Positions 33,469 through 41,450 are shown, counted from the stretch's first letter. The stretch is 49,532 bases of DNA from a virus (IMGVR_UViG_3300046714_000174:1-49532), one strand, 5' to 3'. Notes: a model not told the origin generated them from the letters alone. Program-made: numbers and translations.

Positions 33469-33907
33469 GGGGTAAGCCCGCTTGGGAGCGCCAGGATTCG
33501 AGCCGTGCGACACGCTTGGCGAGGGTGTCCTCTTCAAGCCTGTGCCGCTGAAATCGCGCCTCCAACTCCGCCACCCGCTTTTCGAGGTCGGGAGGCGAGG
33601 ACGTGGCGATCTCGTCCTTCATGCAATGGCGAATGTTCGTTTCGATTTGCTGCGCGGCGTCACGATATGCACATGACGCTTGCGACGTGTGTTCGCGACA
33701 AAGACCGGCAAGTTGATGGCATGTACGCCGCGCTTCGGTGATGCACTTCTCCCGCTCCTCCGCCCGCGACTCGGCGATGGCTTCGCGGAGCTCGCGGAGG
33801 AATGCTGTGCGAATAAATACTTCCCAGCGCTGCTCGTCACCACCACGGTCAACGCTTGCAACGGCACCTTTCCTAGCACGCTCCCATCGGTCTTCCGGGG
33901 ACAACAT
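33455..33907 (-). CDS. Coiled-coil protein
   Basis: A 150-residue protein from ATG 33907, which overlaps the upstream gene's stop (TGATG). The frame is open further upstream, but that part lies inside the preceding gene. It is Glu/Arg-rich and helical throughout, with heptad-like spacing near the end (DLEKRVAELEARFQRHRLEEDTLAKRVARLES). The middle has Cys residues (CHQLAGLCREH). Probably a trimeric or dimeric stalk or chaperone for the neighbouring large enzyme. Function is unknown. Confidence 0.55.
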   Translation of the reverse strand: MLSPEDRWERARKGAVASVDRGGDEQRWEVFIRTAFLRELREAIAESRAEEREKCITEARRTCHQLAGLCREHTSQASCAYRDAAQQIETNIRHCMKDEIATSSPPDLEKRVAELEARFQRHRLEEDTLAKRVARLESWRSQAGLPLTDR

Positions 33908-35637
33908 CACACCCCCGCCTTCTGCAACTGCGCGAGCGCAAACGCTCCCCATCCGAGATCCGTCCCCGCCTCAAGCTGCACTCGCTTCGCATGCGGATCG
34001 GCGGCGGGCAAACCAACGCCACACATCGCGTCGATGAATGCCGGATCGCCCGTGATCGATTCGCCGATCGCGCAGCCAAGTTCGGCGTGCGTCGCATCAC
34101 CTTCGGGGGAGCCGGGAGTTGTTTGTCCTCCGGGGATCTTATCGTAGCTCAGGCCGTCGTGCGCGGCGACGTAGATGTAGTCCCAGGGTCCAACGTTCGA
34201 TGAGTAGTACGGCCGAAGCAGCGCCGGATCGCAGAACACGCTGCGCATCGCCGTCGCAATCTGTCTCGGCACGGGCAATCCAAACTGCCGCGCAACCGCG
34301 AGCGCCCCGATGCCGAGCATGGGCACTTCGAAGCTGTGGGCCATGTCGTTCGTCGCGTTGTACCAGACATCGATCGTTCCATCGGGCTTCGGCGGGTTGC
34401 CGTTCGCGCGCTGAATCACGCCATGATGCGGAGCCGCGAGGTCGCAGAATGCACAGAACATTTTGGCCCAATCGTCACCGCCCGACATGCCGAACTTCTT
34501 CGCCGCCGCAATCACGAACGCTGGCTCGCCCATCGATCGACCGCCGTAGGTTCCCGAGAGCCCTTGGTGCGGGTTCGCCTGCACGCGCGAGAACATCGCG
34601 TCGAGATCGTAACGGTACTGATCGTGCGGATCGCCGCGCTCGGTCCATTGCAGGCGGCACTGCGCCGCCGCGCCGTAGACCATGCGCCGCGCCATCGGTG
34701 AGCCGGTCAGCTCGAAGGCTGCGATGCAGTAGCGGTCGTGGCGAATGCGGTGCGCCGTGTCGTAGGGGTCCGGGAGCATGTCGTTCGTCGGCACGTCGCG
34801 GAACTCGGGCAGGTCGTTGTTGTTCGGGTCGTGCGTGCCGGGGCTGTACTTCGGCGTGAGCGCGCCGTAGTCGTCGACCACGATCGGACGGCCGGTCGCG
34901 CGGTCGTAGGCGTGCCACATGCGCTCGTGGCAGGGCTGACACATCAGGAGCAGGTACTTTGCCAGCGGCTCGCGTTGCCAGCCGGTCGAGAAGTACACCC
35001 CGGAACCAGCCGGTGCGCCCGGATTGTCGGGGCCGTGGACGATCCAGTTGTTCGGCTTCCCGCGCGGGCTGTCCTCCGAGTCCTCGGCGTACCACCCCAT
35101 GACGGCTCCGGTGAGGAGTGCCGTGCGAAGGCCCTGGTAGTGCGCCTCCCAGAGCGGGGGCAGCGACGCCGTGAGCGAAGCTGACAGTGCCGGCAGCGGC
35201 ATGTTCGCCGGTCCCCACGTCGCCCACGCCGGGCTGGGCAGCGCAGAGCCACGTGCAAGCGCTCCGGCTTCGACGCGCAGGTTCGGCCGACCGGACGGAT
35301 ACAGAGCGAACCGCCGCCACGCCGCGCGCTTCGTGGGCCACAGGTTCGGCCAGGGACGCGGCAGGTCTTGCATCAGGGTCCAGCCTGTGCTGGCCGAGAC
35401 GCTTACAGTGCAGCTCGCGATGCCGGGGCGGGCCTTGCGGCCGACCGTGAAGCTGGCGTTCGAGACCTCGAGCTCGACCTCGATGCACTCGCCGACTTGG
35501 CGGTAGGCGCACCAGATATCGGGCCAGTTGTCGCCACCGGGGCTCCAATGGGACTGCCACTCGGTGGTTAGCAGGCCGTTGATGTTCGCGGTGCGGTCGC
35601 CCAGGTCGGGGCGGTGGAAGTGGATCGAGACGGTCAT
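33907..35637 (-). CDS. Putative surface-polysaccharide hydrolase/lyase (alpha/alpha barrel)
   Basis: The 576-residue protein has a beta-rich first ~150 residues (VSIHFHRPDLGD, CTVSVSASTGW). A long helical part follows with repeated helix-loop units and aromatic/acidic loops (DPYDTAHRIRHDRYCIAAFELTG, GGRSMGEPAFVIAAAKKFG, YNATNDMAHSFEVPMLGIGALAVARQFG). That pattern resembles (alpha/alpha)6-barrel glycoside hydrolases and rhamnogalacturonan-type lyases. No catalytic pair can be assigned by eye. A depolymerase role on the virion is suggested by its neighbours (esterase, small structural proteins). The start is ATG 35637, overlapping the previous stop. Confidence 0.5.
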   Translation of the reverse strand: MTVSIHFHRPDLGDRTANINGLLTTEWQSHWSPGGDNWPDIWCAYRQVGECIEVELEVSNASFTVGRKARPGIASCTVSVSASTGWTLMQDLPRPWPNLWPTKRAAWRRFALYPSGRPNLRVEAGALARGSALPSPAWATWGPANMPLPALSASLTASLPPLWEAHYQGLRTALLTGAVMGWYAEDSEDSPRGKPNNWIVHGPDNPGAPAGSGVYFSTGWQREPLAKYLLLMCQPCHERMWHAYDRATGRPIVVDDYGALTPKYSPGTHDPNNNDLPEFRDVPTNDMLPDPYDTAHRIRHDRYCIAAFELTGSPMARRMVYGAAAQCRLQWTERGDPHDQYRYDLDAMFSRVQANPHQGLSGTYGGRSMGEPAFVIAAAKKFGMSGGDDWAKMFCAFCDLAAPHHGVIQRANGNPPKPDGTIDVWYNATNDMAHSFEVPMLGIGALAVARQFGLPVPRQIATAMRSVFCDPALLRPYYSSNVGPWDYIYVAAHDGLSYDKIPGGQTTPGSPEGDATHAELGCAIGESITGDPAFIDAMCGVGLPAADPHAKRVQLEAGTDLGWGAFALAQLQKAGV

Positions 35638-35882
35638 GGTTTCTCCGGGGGTTGAAGGTCGGCGGCTAGTGTAGCGCGATAGCGTGCGAGCCAGTTGGCT
35701 CCGATCACGAGCACTTCGATTCCAGCCCCCGCGATCTCATCCGCCAACTTCGCCCGCGCGCGAAGGGAGGCGAGTTCGGCCCTGAGCCGCGCGACGGCTT
35801 CTCCGTGCAGCCCCTCGTTGTCGCTGTCGTTGATGCAGTCTTCGAGCGTCCAGGACAACTCGATGTCAGTTTGTTCGTTCAT
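35634..35882 (-). CDS. Hypothetical small helical protein
   Basis: An 82-residue protein, coupled to both neighbours by four-base overlaps. The acidic N-terminus and Ala/Arg-rich helix (EAVARLRAELASLRARAKLADEIAGAG) suggest a coiled coil. Family unknown. Confidence 0.5.
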   Translation of the reverse strand: MNEQTDIELSWTLEDCINDSDNEGLHGEAVARLRAELASLRARAKLADEIAGAGIEVLVIGANWLARYRATLAADLQPPEKP

Positions 35883-36373
35883 TGCTGTAGCGCCTCGTCG
35901 ATCGCCTTGAGGTCGGCGGCGGCGTTGAAACGCGCGGCTGGCGTTTCAATTTGGGCAACATTACACCACGCGTCTATCGCGCCACGAGCCCGAACCAGTG
36001 CGGCGCGGAGGGTATCAATCCCGGCCGGCTTCGACTCGGGGAGAGCGCGGATGCGTTCCGCGAAGACGTTCCAGTCGTCTTCCGTTTCGATGAACCCGGT
36101 CTCGTCCAGCGCTTCGAGCACCTCCTCGCGCGAGATGCCGGAGGGATGCGGGGCTTCGGGAAGCGCGCGGAGCGTTTCAGCAAACAGCGTGTCTTCCAAC
36201 CCGTACTGCCGCACGATCCGCTCCACCGCCTCTCTCGATATCCCAGCCGGCGGGACGGGCGAGACGAGACGGATCAGGCGCATCACCTCGGCCTGAATCG
36301 TTGGGGGAATTGCCGACGAGAACGAGAGGATCTCCTCCACGTCAGATTCGCGCACGAGGCGGTCAGTGCTCAT
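35879..36373 (-). CDS. Hypothetical protein with repeated SREE/ISRE helices
   Basis: A 164-residue acidic helical protein. Two segments of similar form, PAGISREAVERIVRQYG and PSGISREEVLEALDETG, are separated by about 35 residues, and a weaker third (PAGIDTLRAALVRARGA) follows. This suggests an internal repeat of a helix-loop-helix unit. Function unknown. It overlaps its neighbours. Confidence 0.5.
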   Translation of the reverse strand: MSTDRLVRESDVEEILSFSSAIPPTIQAEVMRLIRLVSPVPPAGISREAVERIVRQYGLEDTLFAETLRALPEAPHPSGISREEVLEALDETGFIETEDDWNVFAERIRALPESKPAGIDTLRAALVRARGAIDAWCNVAQIETPAARFNAAADLKAIDEALQQ

Positions 36374-36530
36374 CGGGGCGCTCCGGGGCGGGGTCGCCCA
36401 TCTTGCACAGATCCGCTGTCGCGATCGGAGCGCCCTTCCCGCCCCACCATTTCTCAGCGGCTCTCTCGATTTCCGGCGTCAACTTGCGCCCCGCACCACA
36501 CGTGCAGTTTGGATTGATGCAGAACGTCAT
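36363..36530 (-). CDS. Small Cys-rich protein
   Basis: A 55-residue protein from ATG 36530 (a longer frame exists upstream, but this ATG overlaps the previous stop). Cys residues are clustered at the start (CINPNCTCGAG). The rest is helical with a C-terminal Pro/Asp-rich tail. Probably metal-binding. Its last bases overlap the next gene by eleven bases. Confidence 0.5.
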   Translation of the reverse strand: MTFCINPNCTCGAGRKLTPEIERAAEKWWGGKGAPIATADLCKMGDPAPERPDEH

Positions 36531-36742
36531 GTCGCGGTAGCAGAGCACTTGGTCTCTTCTTTCTGCGCGATCGCGGTGAGGTCGAGCTTGTGGATCCAAA
36601 CGAGCATTGTGTCGCGCGTGTGCAACCGTGCATCTGAGCCGGTGAAGCATACGTCGAGCGATTCGGTGACCTCGACGACGCCTCGGCTCCCGGCGAACGA
36701 CACAACCCACCATCCCGGCGTCACATCCTTCGCCTCGATCAT
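36527..36742 (-). CDS. Hypothetical small protein (SH3-like?)
   Basis: A 71-residue protein with strand-rich sequence (GWWVVSFAGSRGVVEVTESLDVCF, MLVWIHKLDLTAIAQ) that suggests a small beta-barrel. It overlaps both neighbours with ATGA junctions. Function unknown. Confidence 0.5.
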   Translation of the reverse strand: MIEAKDVTPGWWVVSFAGSRGVVEVTESLDVCFTGSDARLHTRDTMLVWIHKLDLTAIAQKEETKCSATAT

Positions 36743-36792
36743 GGCCGCTCCTCGCTGATCCCGCGCTCGGAGGGGAGCTCTTGGGGTGTCAT
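36739..36792 (-). CDS. 17-codon micro-ORF coupled to both neighbours
   Basis: A 17-residue frame from ATG 36792 overlaps the upstream stop by ATGA and ends in a TGA that overlaps the next ATG. Both overlaps follow the operon rule. It encodes TPQELPSERGISEERP after Met. Either it is a translational-coupling device or a short real peptide. It would be missed by ordinary gene calling. Confidence 0.4.
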   Translation of the reverse strand: MTPQELPSERGISEERP

Positions 36793-37142
36793 GGTTGAAT
36801 CCAGTTTAGGTCGACGGACGGAAGCGGGTCCTCGGCATACGCAAGTTGTGTGCGGAGAGAGGCTATCTCGGCGCGCGCCTCCCCAAGCTCGCGCTCGGAG
36901 GAGAGAAGGGCCGTGGCGAGTTCGCGTGAATGCGCGTCGATCTCTTCGGGACGATCGTACTGCCAGCCGAATTCGAGCTTGGCTCGCTCGCGGATATCGA
37001 TCGCGCCCTGGAAGTCTTGGACGGCGACGCACTTGTCCATCGCTGCCCTTACAGCGATCCATCGCTCGGCGTTGACGGCCTGATCCAAGATGCCTTGTGC
37101 CATCTCCCGCGCCTTCGCGCGATCGTCGGGCAGGGAAGTCAT
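36789..37142 (-). CDS. Hypothetical helical protein
   Basis: A 117-residue helical protein with a long charged C-terminal helix (REEIDAHSRELATALLSSERELGEARAEIASLRTQL-like, heptad spacing). It overlaps both neighbours by four bases. Function unknown. Confidence 0.5.
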   Translation of the reverse strand: MTSLPDDRAKAREMAQGILDQAVNAERWIAVRAAMDKCVAVQDFQGAIDIRERAKLEFGWQYDRPEEIDAHSRELATALLSSERELGEARAEIASLRTQLAYAEDPLPSVDLNWIQP

Positions 37143-37366
37143 GGCTTCTTGTCCTCGATTGACTTACCTAAACTGAGCAGGTTCCAGCACTTTATAGCTG
37201 TCCGCCGTCGCTTGTAGTGCGGTCCGCCAGTTCCGCATTCGGCGCAATCGACCTGATATGCACCGTCTAGATCGAACGAATCCGGGCCGTGCGCATGATT
37301 GACGCGAACCTTGTTTGAGCCGCACCACGGGCAGGCTCTCACGATGCCGGTTAGCTTAGACTTCAC
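37139..37366 (-). CDS. Lar-like zinc-ribbon protein
   Basis: A 75-residue protein with CPWCGS at about 12-17 and CAECGTGGP at about 41-49. The layout CPxCGS ... (D/N)xxxxVxCxxCGxxGP ... AIxxWN is that of small phage zinc ribbons of the Lar/restriction-alleviation group. Lar proteins modulate host type I restriction in Rac prophage; whether this one does is unknown. It is one of several small zinc-binding proteins in this operon. Confidence 0.65.
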   Translation of the reverse strand: MKSKLTGIVRACPWCGSNKVRVNHAHGPDSFDLDGAYQVDCAECGTGGPHYKRRRTAIKCWNLLSLGKSIEDKKP

Positions 37367-37671
37367 TTCCGTTCCTCCTTTTCCTCAGACGCGGGGGCGG
37401 GGCGGGACCACACTGTCGGCTCGTCCGGCAAATGCGTGGGCTCGGCTTGCTGCGCAATGACGCGCGCCTGCATCACGGCTTCGGCGAACTGCGTCCCGTA
37501 GTCGGCTGCGACGCGACAGAACGCTTTCGTCGCACCGTAGGTCGTCACGGTGAACTGCTCGCGGTCCGAGTGAATCGCGAAGATCACCACAAGCGGCACG
37601 TTGCGCTGCTCCGAGATCCGCCGCGCGTCGCCGATCGGCACGATTCCAGGTAGCTTCCCCTGCTCCGTCAT
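37363..37671 (-). CDS. Hypothetical small protein
   Basis: A 102-residue protein with a compact alpha/beta beginning (NVPLVVIFAIHSDREQFTVTTYG) and a helix with Ala and Gln, then a Pro/Glu-rich tail. No motif suggests a function. It overlaps neighbours by four bases at both ends. Confidence 0.5.
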   Translation of the reverse strand: MTEQGKLPGIVPIGDARRISEQRNVPLVVIFAIHSDREQFTVTTYGATKAFCRVAADYGTQFAEAVMQARVIAQQAEPTHLPDEPTVWSRPAPASEEKEERK

Positions 37672-38054
37672 GGCTTGAGCCTCGATGCGGCGGGGGGCTC
37701 CGGCGATGGGGCGGCGAGGGCGCGCTCGGCTCGGCGCTGAATATGTCGCAGCGCAATTTCGGCCCCGGTGCCGACGCGCACGTGCGCTAGTTCCTCCGCC
37801 GCAAGCGATTCGATGAACGTCAGTGCATCCCGCAGCGCTTCGCGCTCGTTCACCGCTTGGACGATCAGGGCCACGTTCGCGGCGTTCTCCTTCGGGGTTC
37901 GTCCGTTGCCGTCAAACCCGGACCACTTCGCGATGTCTTCAGGCACGCTCGCTATGCCCGGCGCGTTTGAAATCGGCCGCGTTCCAATGCAGTGCGTGTT
38001 TGTCTTCACGTCCGACCATGCGAACCACGGTCTCGGTGTCGCTTGCTTGTTCAA
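37668..38054 (-). CDS. Ea22-like/ATPRPW phage accessory protein
   Basis: A 128-residue protein. The N-terminus KQATPRPWFAW and the segment ENAANVALIVQAVNEREALRDAL match a group of phage accessory proteins that start with ATPGPW and continue with NAxLIxxAVN, followed by a helical tail. Their function is unknown. The gene overlaps its neighbours. Confidence 0.6.
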   Translation of the reverse strand: MNKQATPRPWFAWSDVKTNTHCIGTRPISNAPGIASVPEDIAKWSGFDGNGRTPKENAANVALIVQAVNEREALRDALTFIESLAAEELAHVRVGTGAEIALRHIQRRAERALAAPSPEPPAASRLKP

Positions 38055-38395
38055 GTCGTCTCCTCCCTTTGCCCCGCGCGCAGTGCCGAGCGAGCGGCGG
38101 GGGTCAAGAGCGGTAGGCCGGTGCCGTCGTCGTCAAGGATGAATTGCTGTGCATCGGCCTCGCCTTCCAGCAGATCGTCGTCGTCCGCATAGATGTCGAG
38201 TGTCCATTTCCTCGTCACGATGTCGCGCTCCCAATCCATCCAACGGTTCCAAGCCTTGCGAAGAAGCAACTCCGCATCCCTGAGCCTCTCCAGCTCTGCG
38301 CGCGCGGCGGCGATCTCCTTGTCGATGAAAAGCCCCTCGCCCTCCGCGTTACACGCATCGTCCATCGCCTCGATCATCTTCTCAATCGCACTCAT
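38051..38395 (-). CDS. Acidic helical protein
   Basis: A 114-residue protein from ATG 38395, preceded by GAGGT seven bases upstream. Upstream sequence is the 59-base gap after the ADP-ribosyltransferase. Composition is acidic (DDDDLLEGEADAQQF), mostly helical, and without Cys. Function unknown. Confidence 0.5.
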   Translation of the reverse strand: MSAIEKMIEAMDDACNAEGEGLFIDKEIAAARAELERLRDAELLLRKAWNRWMDWERDIVTRKWTLDIYADDDDLLEGEADAQQFILDDDGTGLPLLTPAARSALRAGQREETT

Positions 38396-38454
38396 TGCGT
38401 TTACCTCGCTTCGGGGCAGGGAGTTCGGGGAGGAGGGAGCGGTCGAGAGCGCGG

Positions 38455-38850
38455 CTACAGGCCAAACACACCACGGCGCACCCCTTCTAGATATGTCTGC
38501 GTGAACGGCTTGACGGCGATGATGCGCGCGCGTGGAGCGCACACAGAGACGCCGCTCGGACCGTGGAAGTCGAGGTCTTCCTCGATTGGCGCGACGGGAT
38601 CGACCTCGTAGACAGCGCCACCGCCCGGAGCCATCGAGGCGAAGATCAGCGCGACCTCGACCATCGTCCCGAGGTAGACGCGATCCATGCGATGCACGGC
38701 GCGCGCGCGACTTCGGAGCGATTCCGGCCCGACATCCTGCGCACTCACAGCCTTCGTCTCGCACGGCGGCAGAACGAAATCTCCGACGCGCAGACCGCGC
38801 ACGCCTCCGTGGAAGTAGCGTCCGCTCGGCTTGATTTTCTTCTCACCCAC
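38455..38850 (-). CDS. Arr-like mono-ADP-ribosyltransferase
   Basis: An Arr-like ADP-ribosyltransferase of 131 residues from GTG 38850 (134 from GTG 38859). I prefer 38850 because GAGGT lies seven bases upstream, as at 38395. The pattern is RYFHGG (His), VYLGTMVEVALIFASMA (Tyr plus Ala-rich helix), GAVYEVDPVAPIEEDLDF and an ending SGVSVCAPRARIIAV. These are the H/Y/acidic elements seen in rifampin ADP-ribosyltransferases and related phage enzymes. It would transfer ADP-ribose from NAD+ to a host target. The target is unknown. No signal peptide, so it works in the cytoplasm. Confidence 0.7.
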   Translation of the reverse strand: MGEKKIKPSGRYFHGGVRGLRVGDFVLPPCETKAVSAQDVGPESLRSRARAVHRMDRVYLGTMVEVALIFASMAPGGGAVYEVDPVAPIEEDLDFHGPSGVSVCAPRARIIAVKPFTQTYLEGVRRGVFGL

Positions 38851-39115
38851 GTCTCTCACCTCGCTTCGGGGTCTTGAGAGCGGGGCGGCGGATGGCGCGA
38901 ACCGTGTGAACGCGACGCCTCCGTGCGAGTCGGTAAATCCTCACGATCTCCCTCGACGTAATCTCGTCCTTGGTCGGCGTCACTGGCCCGTCGCAGGCTA
39001 TGCAGCGCTGATCTACGTCCTCGATGATCTGTGCGATTGCATCCAATCGAGCGCGCAGCATGTCACGGTCGCCACGTAGCTCCCGTTCCTTCGCGATCTC
39101 TCGGCGCGGGGTCAT
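38843..39115 (-). CDS. Small basic helical protein
   Basis: A 90-residue protein with a helical first part (DMLRARLDAIAQIIEDVD), a CIAC pair in the middle and a strongly basic C-terminus (RRRRVHTVRAIRRPALKTPKRG). It may bind nucleic acid. It overlaps the ADP-ribosyltransferase start. Family unknown. Confidence 0.5.
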   Translation of the reverse strand: MTPRREIAKERELRGDRDMLRARLDAIAQIIEDVDQRCIACDGPVTPTKDEITSREIVRIYRLARRRRVHTVRAIRRPALKTPKRGERRG

Positions 39116-39354
39116 GGTTCACACTCCGTCTTCGACATCGGCTCGTACCTTCGCGCAAACCGCGCGTCTTCCGCGAACATCTTTTTTTCCGCGTACACTT
39201 CGACCTCCTCCATGTTCCCCTGGTCGAGGTCGTCGTAGCTGATCTCCGTCAGGAACTCGCCGCGTCGCAGGGCGCAGCGGATGCCGGCCTTGGGGGCGAG
39301 GGCTGCGAGTTCTGCGAAGGTCAATAGGACCGAATCTCCGTCGTGGATGGTCAC
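39112..39354 (-). CDS. Hypothetical small protein
   Basis: An 80-residue protein from GTG 39354, which overlaps the previous stop (GTGA). It is alpha/beta, with an acidic middle (SYDDLDQGNMEEVEVYAEKK). The frame is open further upstream, but the GTGA junction fits the operon. Function unknown. Confidence 0.5.
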   Translation of the reverse strand: MTIHDGDSVLLTFAELAALAPKAGIRCALRRGEFLTEISYDDLDQGNMEEVEVYAEKKMFAEDARFARRYEPMSKTECEP

Positions 39355-39662
39355 GGCTTGACCCCACCCCGGACGACGGGGGTTTCGATCAAAGGCACGT
39401 CGGCCTCGATGATGGCGGAGCCGATAAGTTTGCCGCACTCCGACGCGACGCAGACCGAATGGCTCAGAGCCTCCGCATCGGTAAAGCCACGCCAAACCAC
39501 CTGCACAGAAGCATGCACGTCGCCGTCGCTCATCCCGTGTGGTATGTACGCGGCGACAGACATCCGCACACGCACCGTCCTCGGCCCAGGATGGATCCGG
39601 TTGGGGTGCGGGGTGTTGATCGCGTGGTTCGTCTCGCACACGTCGCAGGTGTCGTCGCTCAC
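39351..39662 (-). CDS. Small Cys-containing protein
   Basis: A 103-residue protein from GTG 39662, overlapping the previous stop. It begins with a Cys pair (DTCDVCETNH) and has two later Cys (SVCVASECG), so it may bind zinc. The body has strand-rich character (RTVRVRMSVAAYIPHG). Family unknown. Confidence 0.5.
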   Translation of the reverse strand: MSDDTCDVCETNHAINTPHPNRIHPGPRTVRVRMSVAAYIPHGMSDGDVHASVQVVWRGFTDAEALSHSVCVASECGKLIGSAIIEADVPLIETPVVRGGVKP

Positions 39663-39916
39663 GTTCCACCGTCGCCGATCTCGGTCTGACGCAGGCCCAT
39701 GACCGCGAGCTCGACGTCGCAGAGAAGTTGTCGCACGCGATCTGCTTTGCCTTGATCGCCAAGGGCCTCGAGCGCTTCTATGAGGTTGCGCAGCGCACGG
39801 CGTGATTCGCGCCACTCGGTCCACACGGGGTTGAGCAGCGGTTCCTCTTGTTGCTTGATCTTGGCCTTGTTGGCTTGGATCTTCTTCAGACGGGCTTCAT
39901 TGTCGAGTCGGGGCAT
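39659..39916 (-). CDS. Small coiled-coil protein
   Basis: An 85-residue protein from ATG 39916, with a strong ribosome-binding site (AAAGGAAG) inside the end of the upstream gene. It is Lys/Glu/Arg-rich and helical, probably a coiled coil. It overlaps the nuclease gene by 31 bases. Function unknown. Confidence 0.55.
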   Translation of the reverse strand: MPRLDNEARLKKIQANKAKIKQQEEPLLNPVWTEWRESRRALRNLIEALEALGDQGKADRVRQLLCDVELAVMGLRQTEIGDGGT

Positions 39917-40242
39917 TTGCTTCCTTTCGTTCGTTCGATCAGGGCCTCGAGCCACTTGAGCCCGGAGCCATCCTTCACTTCTCGCGCGGTGAACTTGAGT
40001 ACCCGCCACCCGGCGAGCGTCGCGTAGTTCAGCTTCACGCAATCGTTCTGCACGCCGCGCGGGCTCGCGTGATTCGACGCGCTTCCCTTCTTGAGCCAGA
40101 TTCCACCCTGGAGGTCGATGAGAACGTGCGCTGCGGGAACTGCAAAATCCCAGCGGTGACGACGCTTCGTCGGCCGGTACTGGCGTTCGAAGGGAATCTG
40201 TGCGGCGTTGAGCTGCATGGCGAATTCCTGTTCAAGGTCCAT
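39886..40242 (-). CDS. Vsr/DUF559-like PD-(D/E)XK nuclease
   Basis: A 118-residue protein of the small endonuclease type: RRHRWDFAVP (Asp32), LIDLQGGIW (Asp43, Gln45), then the D..K...A..GW.VL.FT pattern (NDCVKLNYATLAGWRVLKFT). This is the core of Vsr/DUF559-like PD-(D/E)XK nucleases, in which Q or K replaces the last catalytic lysine. It lies next to the Bet/Exo recombination genes and so probably works in recombination or DNA processing. The substrate is unknown. Confidence 0.65.
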   Translation of the reverse strand: MDLEQEFAMQLNAAQIPFERQYRPTKRRHRWDFAVPAAHVLIDLQGGIWLKKGSASNHASPRGVQNDCVKLNYATLAGWRVLKFTAREVKDGSGLKWLEALIERTKGSKCPDSTMKPV

Positions 40243-41450
40243 TAGCGCGAATCGGCAGGATCATATTGACCCTCTTCGGCGGGCTGCTCGTTTGCGGAAA
40301 AGGGCGGCTCGTCCCAGCTCCCAAACCACTTCACCCTCATCTCGCGCAGCGTTAGCAACAGCTTCTCTTCGACCTCGGTGCATCCGACGCCGGTTTCCTT
40401 CCAGCGCTTGAGCGCGAACCGATAGCCGTTGCCGAGCACGGTGTGCCGGCCGCCGTTGCGCGATCCCTCGGCGATCTCCGCGTAGCTCTTGCCGTGCAGC
40501 GGAGACTTCGCGGACTTCGTTTGCGCGATCTCGTGCGACCAGGAGTCGAACGGCGCGGCCCATTTGATCGGGAGCTCGCCCACGCTCTGCGTTGCCCACG
40601 CTGGCCGGGGCTGCGTCTTCTGCTCCTGGAAGACCGTGGAGCCAGTCGCTTCCGGGTCGGGCTTCTTGGCCTTCTTGTCGGCCTGGAGCTTCGCAACGGC
40701 TTCGGCGGGAGTCTTGGGGGAAGGGCCGGCAGGAGCGGGCTGCGTCGGCGCAGTGAGTGCTGCGGTCGATGGCTTCGCATTTGAAGTGGTGCCGCCACTT
40801 CCACCCGTTCCTGCCGGCTGTACTACTTGAGCCTCGATCTGAAGCGGCTCGCGATCGGCCTGCATCATCTCGGCCTCGCCCTTGACGCCGCTCGTGCTGT
40901 CGGGGAACGCGCGACGGATGCCGAGCTCCTCGGCGCACTTGGCGAGCATGAGCGGTCCCATCTGAAGCCAGAACTTCGTGGGGCGGTTGTCTCTGTCGGT
41001 CTGCACGTACTGATCCCACGTCGCGACGGCCCACAGGGGCTCCTTGAAGTCGTTGCGCAGAATGCCGACCTTCGCGGCACGCGGCGGATCTTTCGAGAGC
41101 CACACATCGACCCATTGGCCTTCGGGTCCGCACCAGAGCGGTCCGAGCTGGCCCGCGTACTTGCCCGAGTCTTCAGCCGTCTTGCGGAAGCCATCGACGC
41201 CGGTCTGAATCGACATCTCCTCACGCTTCGTCTGGCCCGACCAGCGAAATACCGCGTAGATTTGCTTGCGCAACGGATCGAGCCCGGTCGAATTGGCAAC
41301 GTGCAGAAAGAGCGCGAGCTCGTCGTCCGTCGCCTGTCGCTGTTTCGGTTGGCAGCACATGCGCTTGATGAGCGCCACCTGCTCGGGCGTCCAGGTGTAG
41401 CGGAGCGCGAGCGGTTGCGGCGCGATGACTTTCGTTTGTTCTGTGCTCAT
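40242..41450 (-). CDS. bet: Bet/RecT-type single-strand annealing protein
   Basis: The 402-residue protein overlaps the nuclease ATG (TAATG). The first ~200 residues are a clear Red-beta/RecT pattern: TWTPEQVALIKR, ATDDELALFLHVANSTGLDPLRKQIYAVFRW, MSIQTGVDGFRKTAEDSGKYAGQLG and MLAKCAEELGIRRAFPD. This domain anneals complementary strands and binds single-stranded DNA. The Pro/Ala-rich linker and the C-terminal part (residues about 225-400) are longer than lambda Bet (261 residues). The exonuclease gene stands four bases upstream. Confidence 0.9.
   Translation of the reverse strand: MSTEQTKVIAPQPLALRYTWTPEQVALIKRMCCQPKQRQATDDELALFLHVANSTGLDPLRKQIYAVFRWSGQTKREEMSIQTGVDGFRKTAEDSGKYAGQLGPLWCGPEGQWVDVWLSKDPPRAAKVGILRNDFKEPLWAVATWDQYVQTDRDNRPTKFWLQMGPLMLAKCAEELGIRRAFPDSTSGVKGEAEMMQADREPLQIEAQVVQPAGTGGSGGTTSNAKPSTAALTAPTQPAPAGPSPKTPAEAVAKLQADKKAKKPDPEATGSTVFQEQKTQPRPAWATQSVGELPIKWAAPFDSWSHEIAQTKSAKSPLHGKSYAEIAEGSRNGGRHTVLGNGYRFALKRWKETGVGCTEVEEKLLLTLREMRVKWFGSWDEPPFSANEQPAEEGQYDPADSR

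Noticed and set aside
34475-35560. Long overlapping frame on the same strand as the putative lyase
   Set aside because: Arg/Ala/Pro-rich frame-shifted copy of the real gene at 33907-35637; no ribosome-binding site and no sensible protein pattern.
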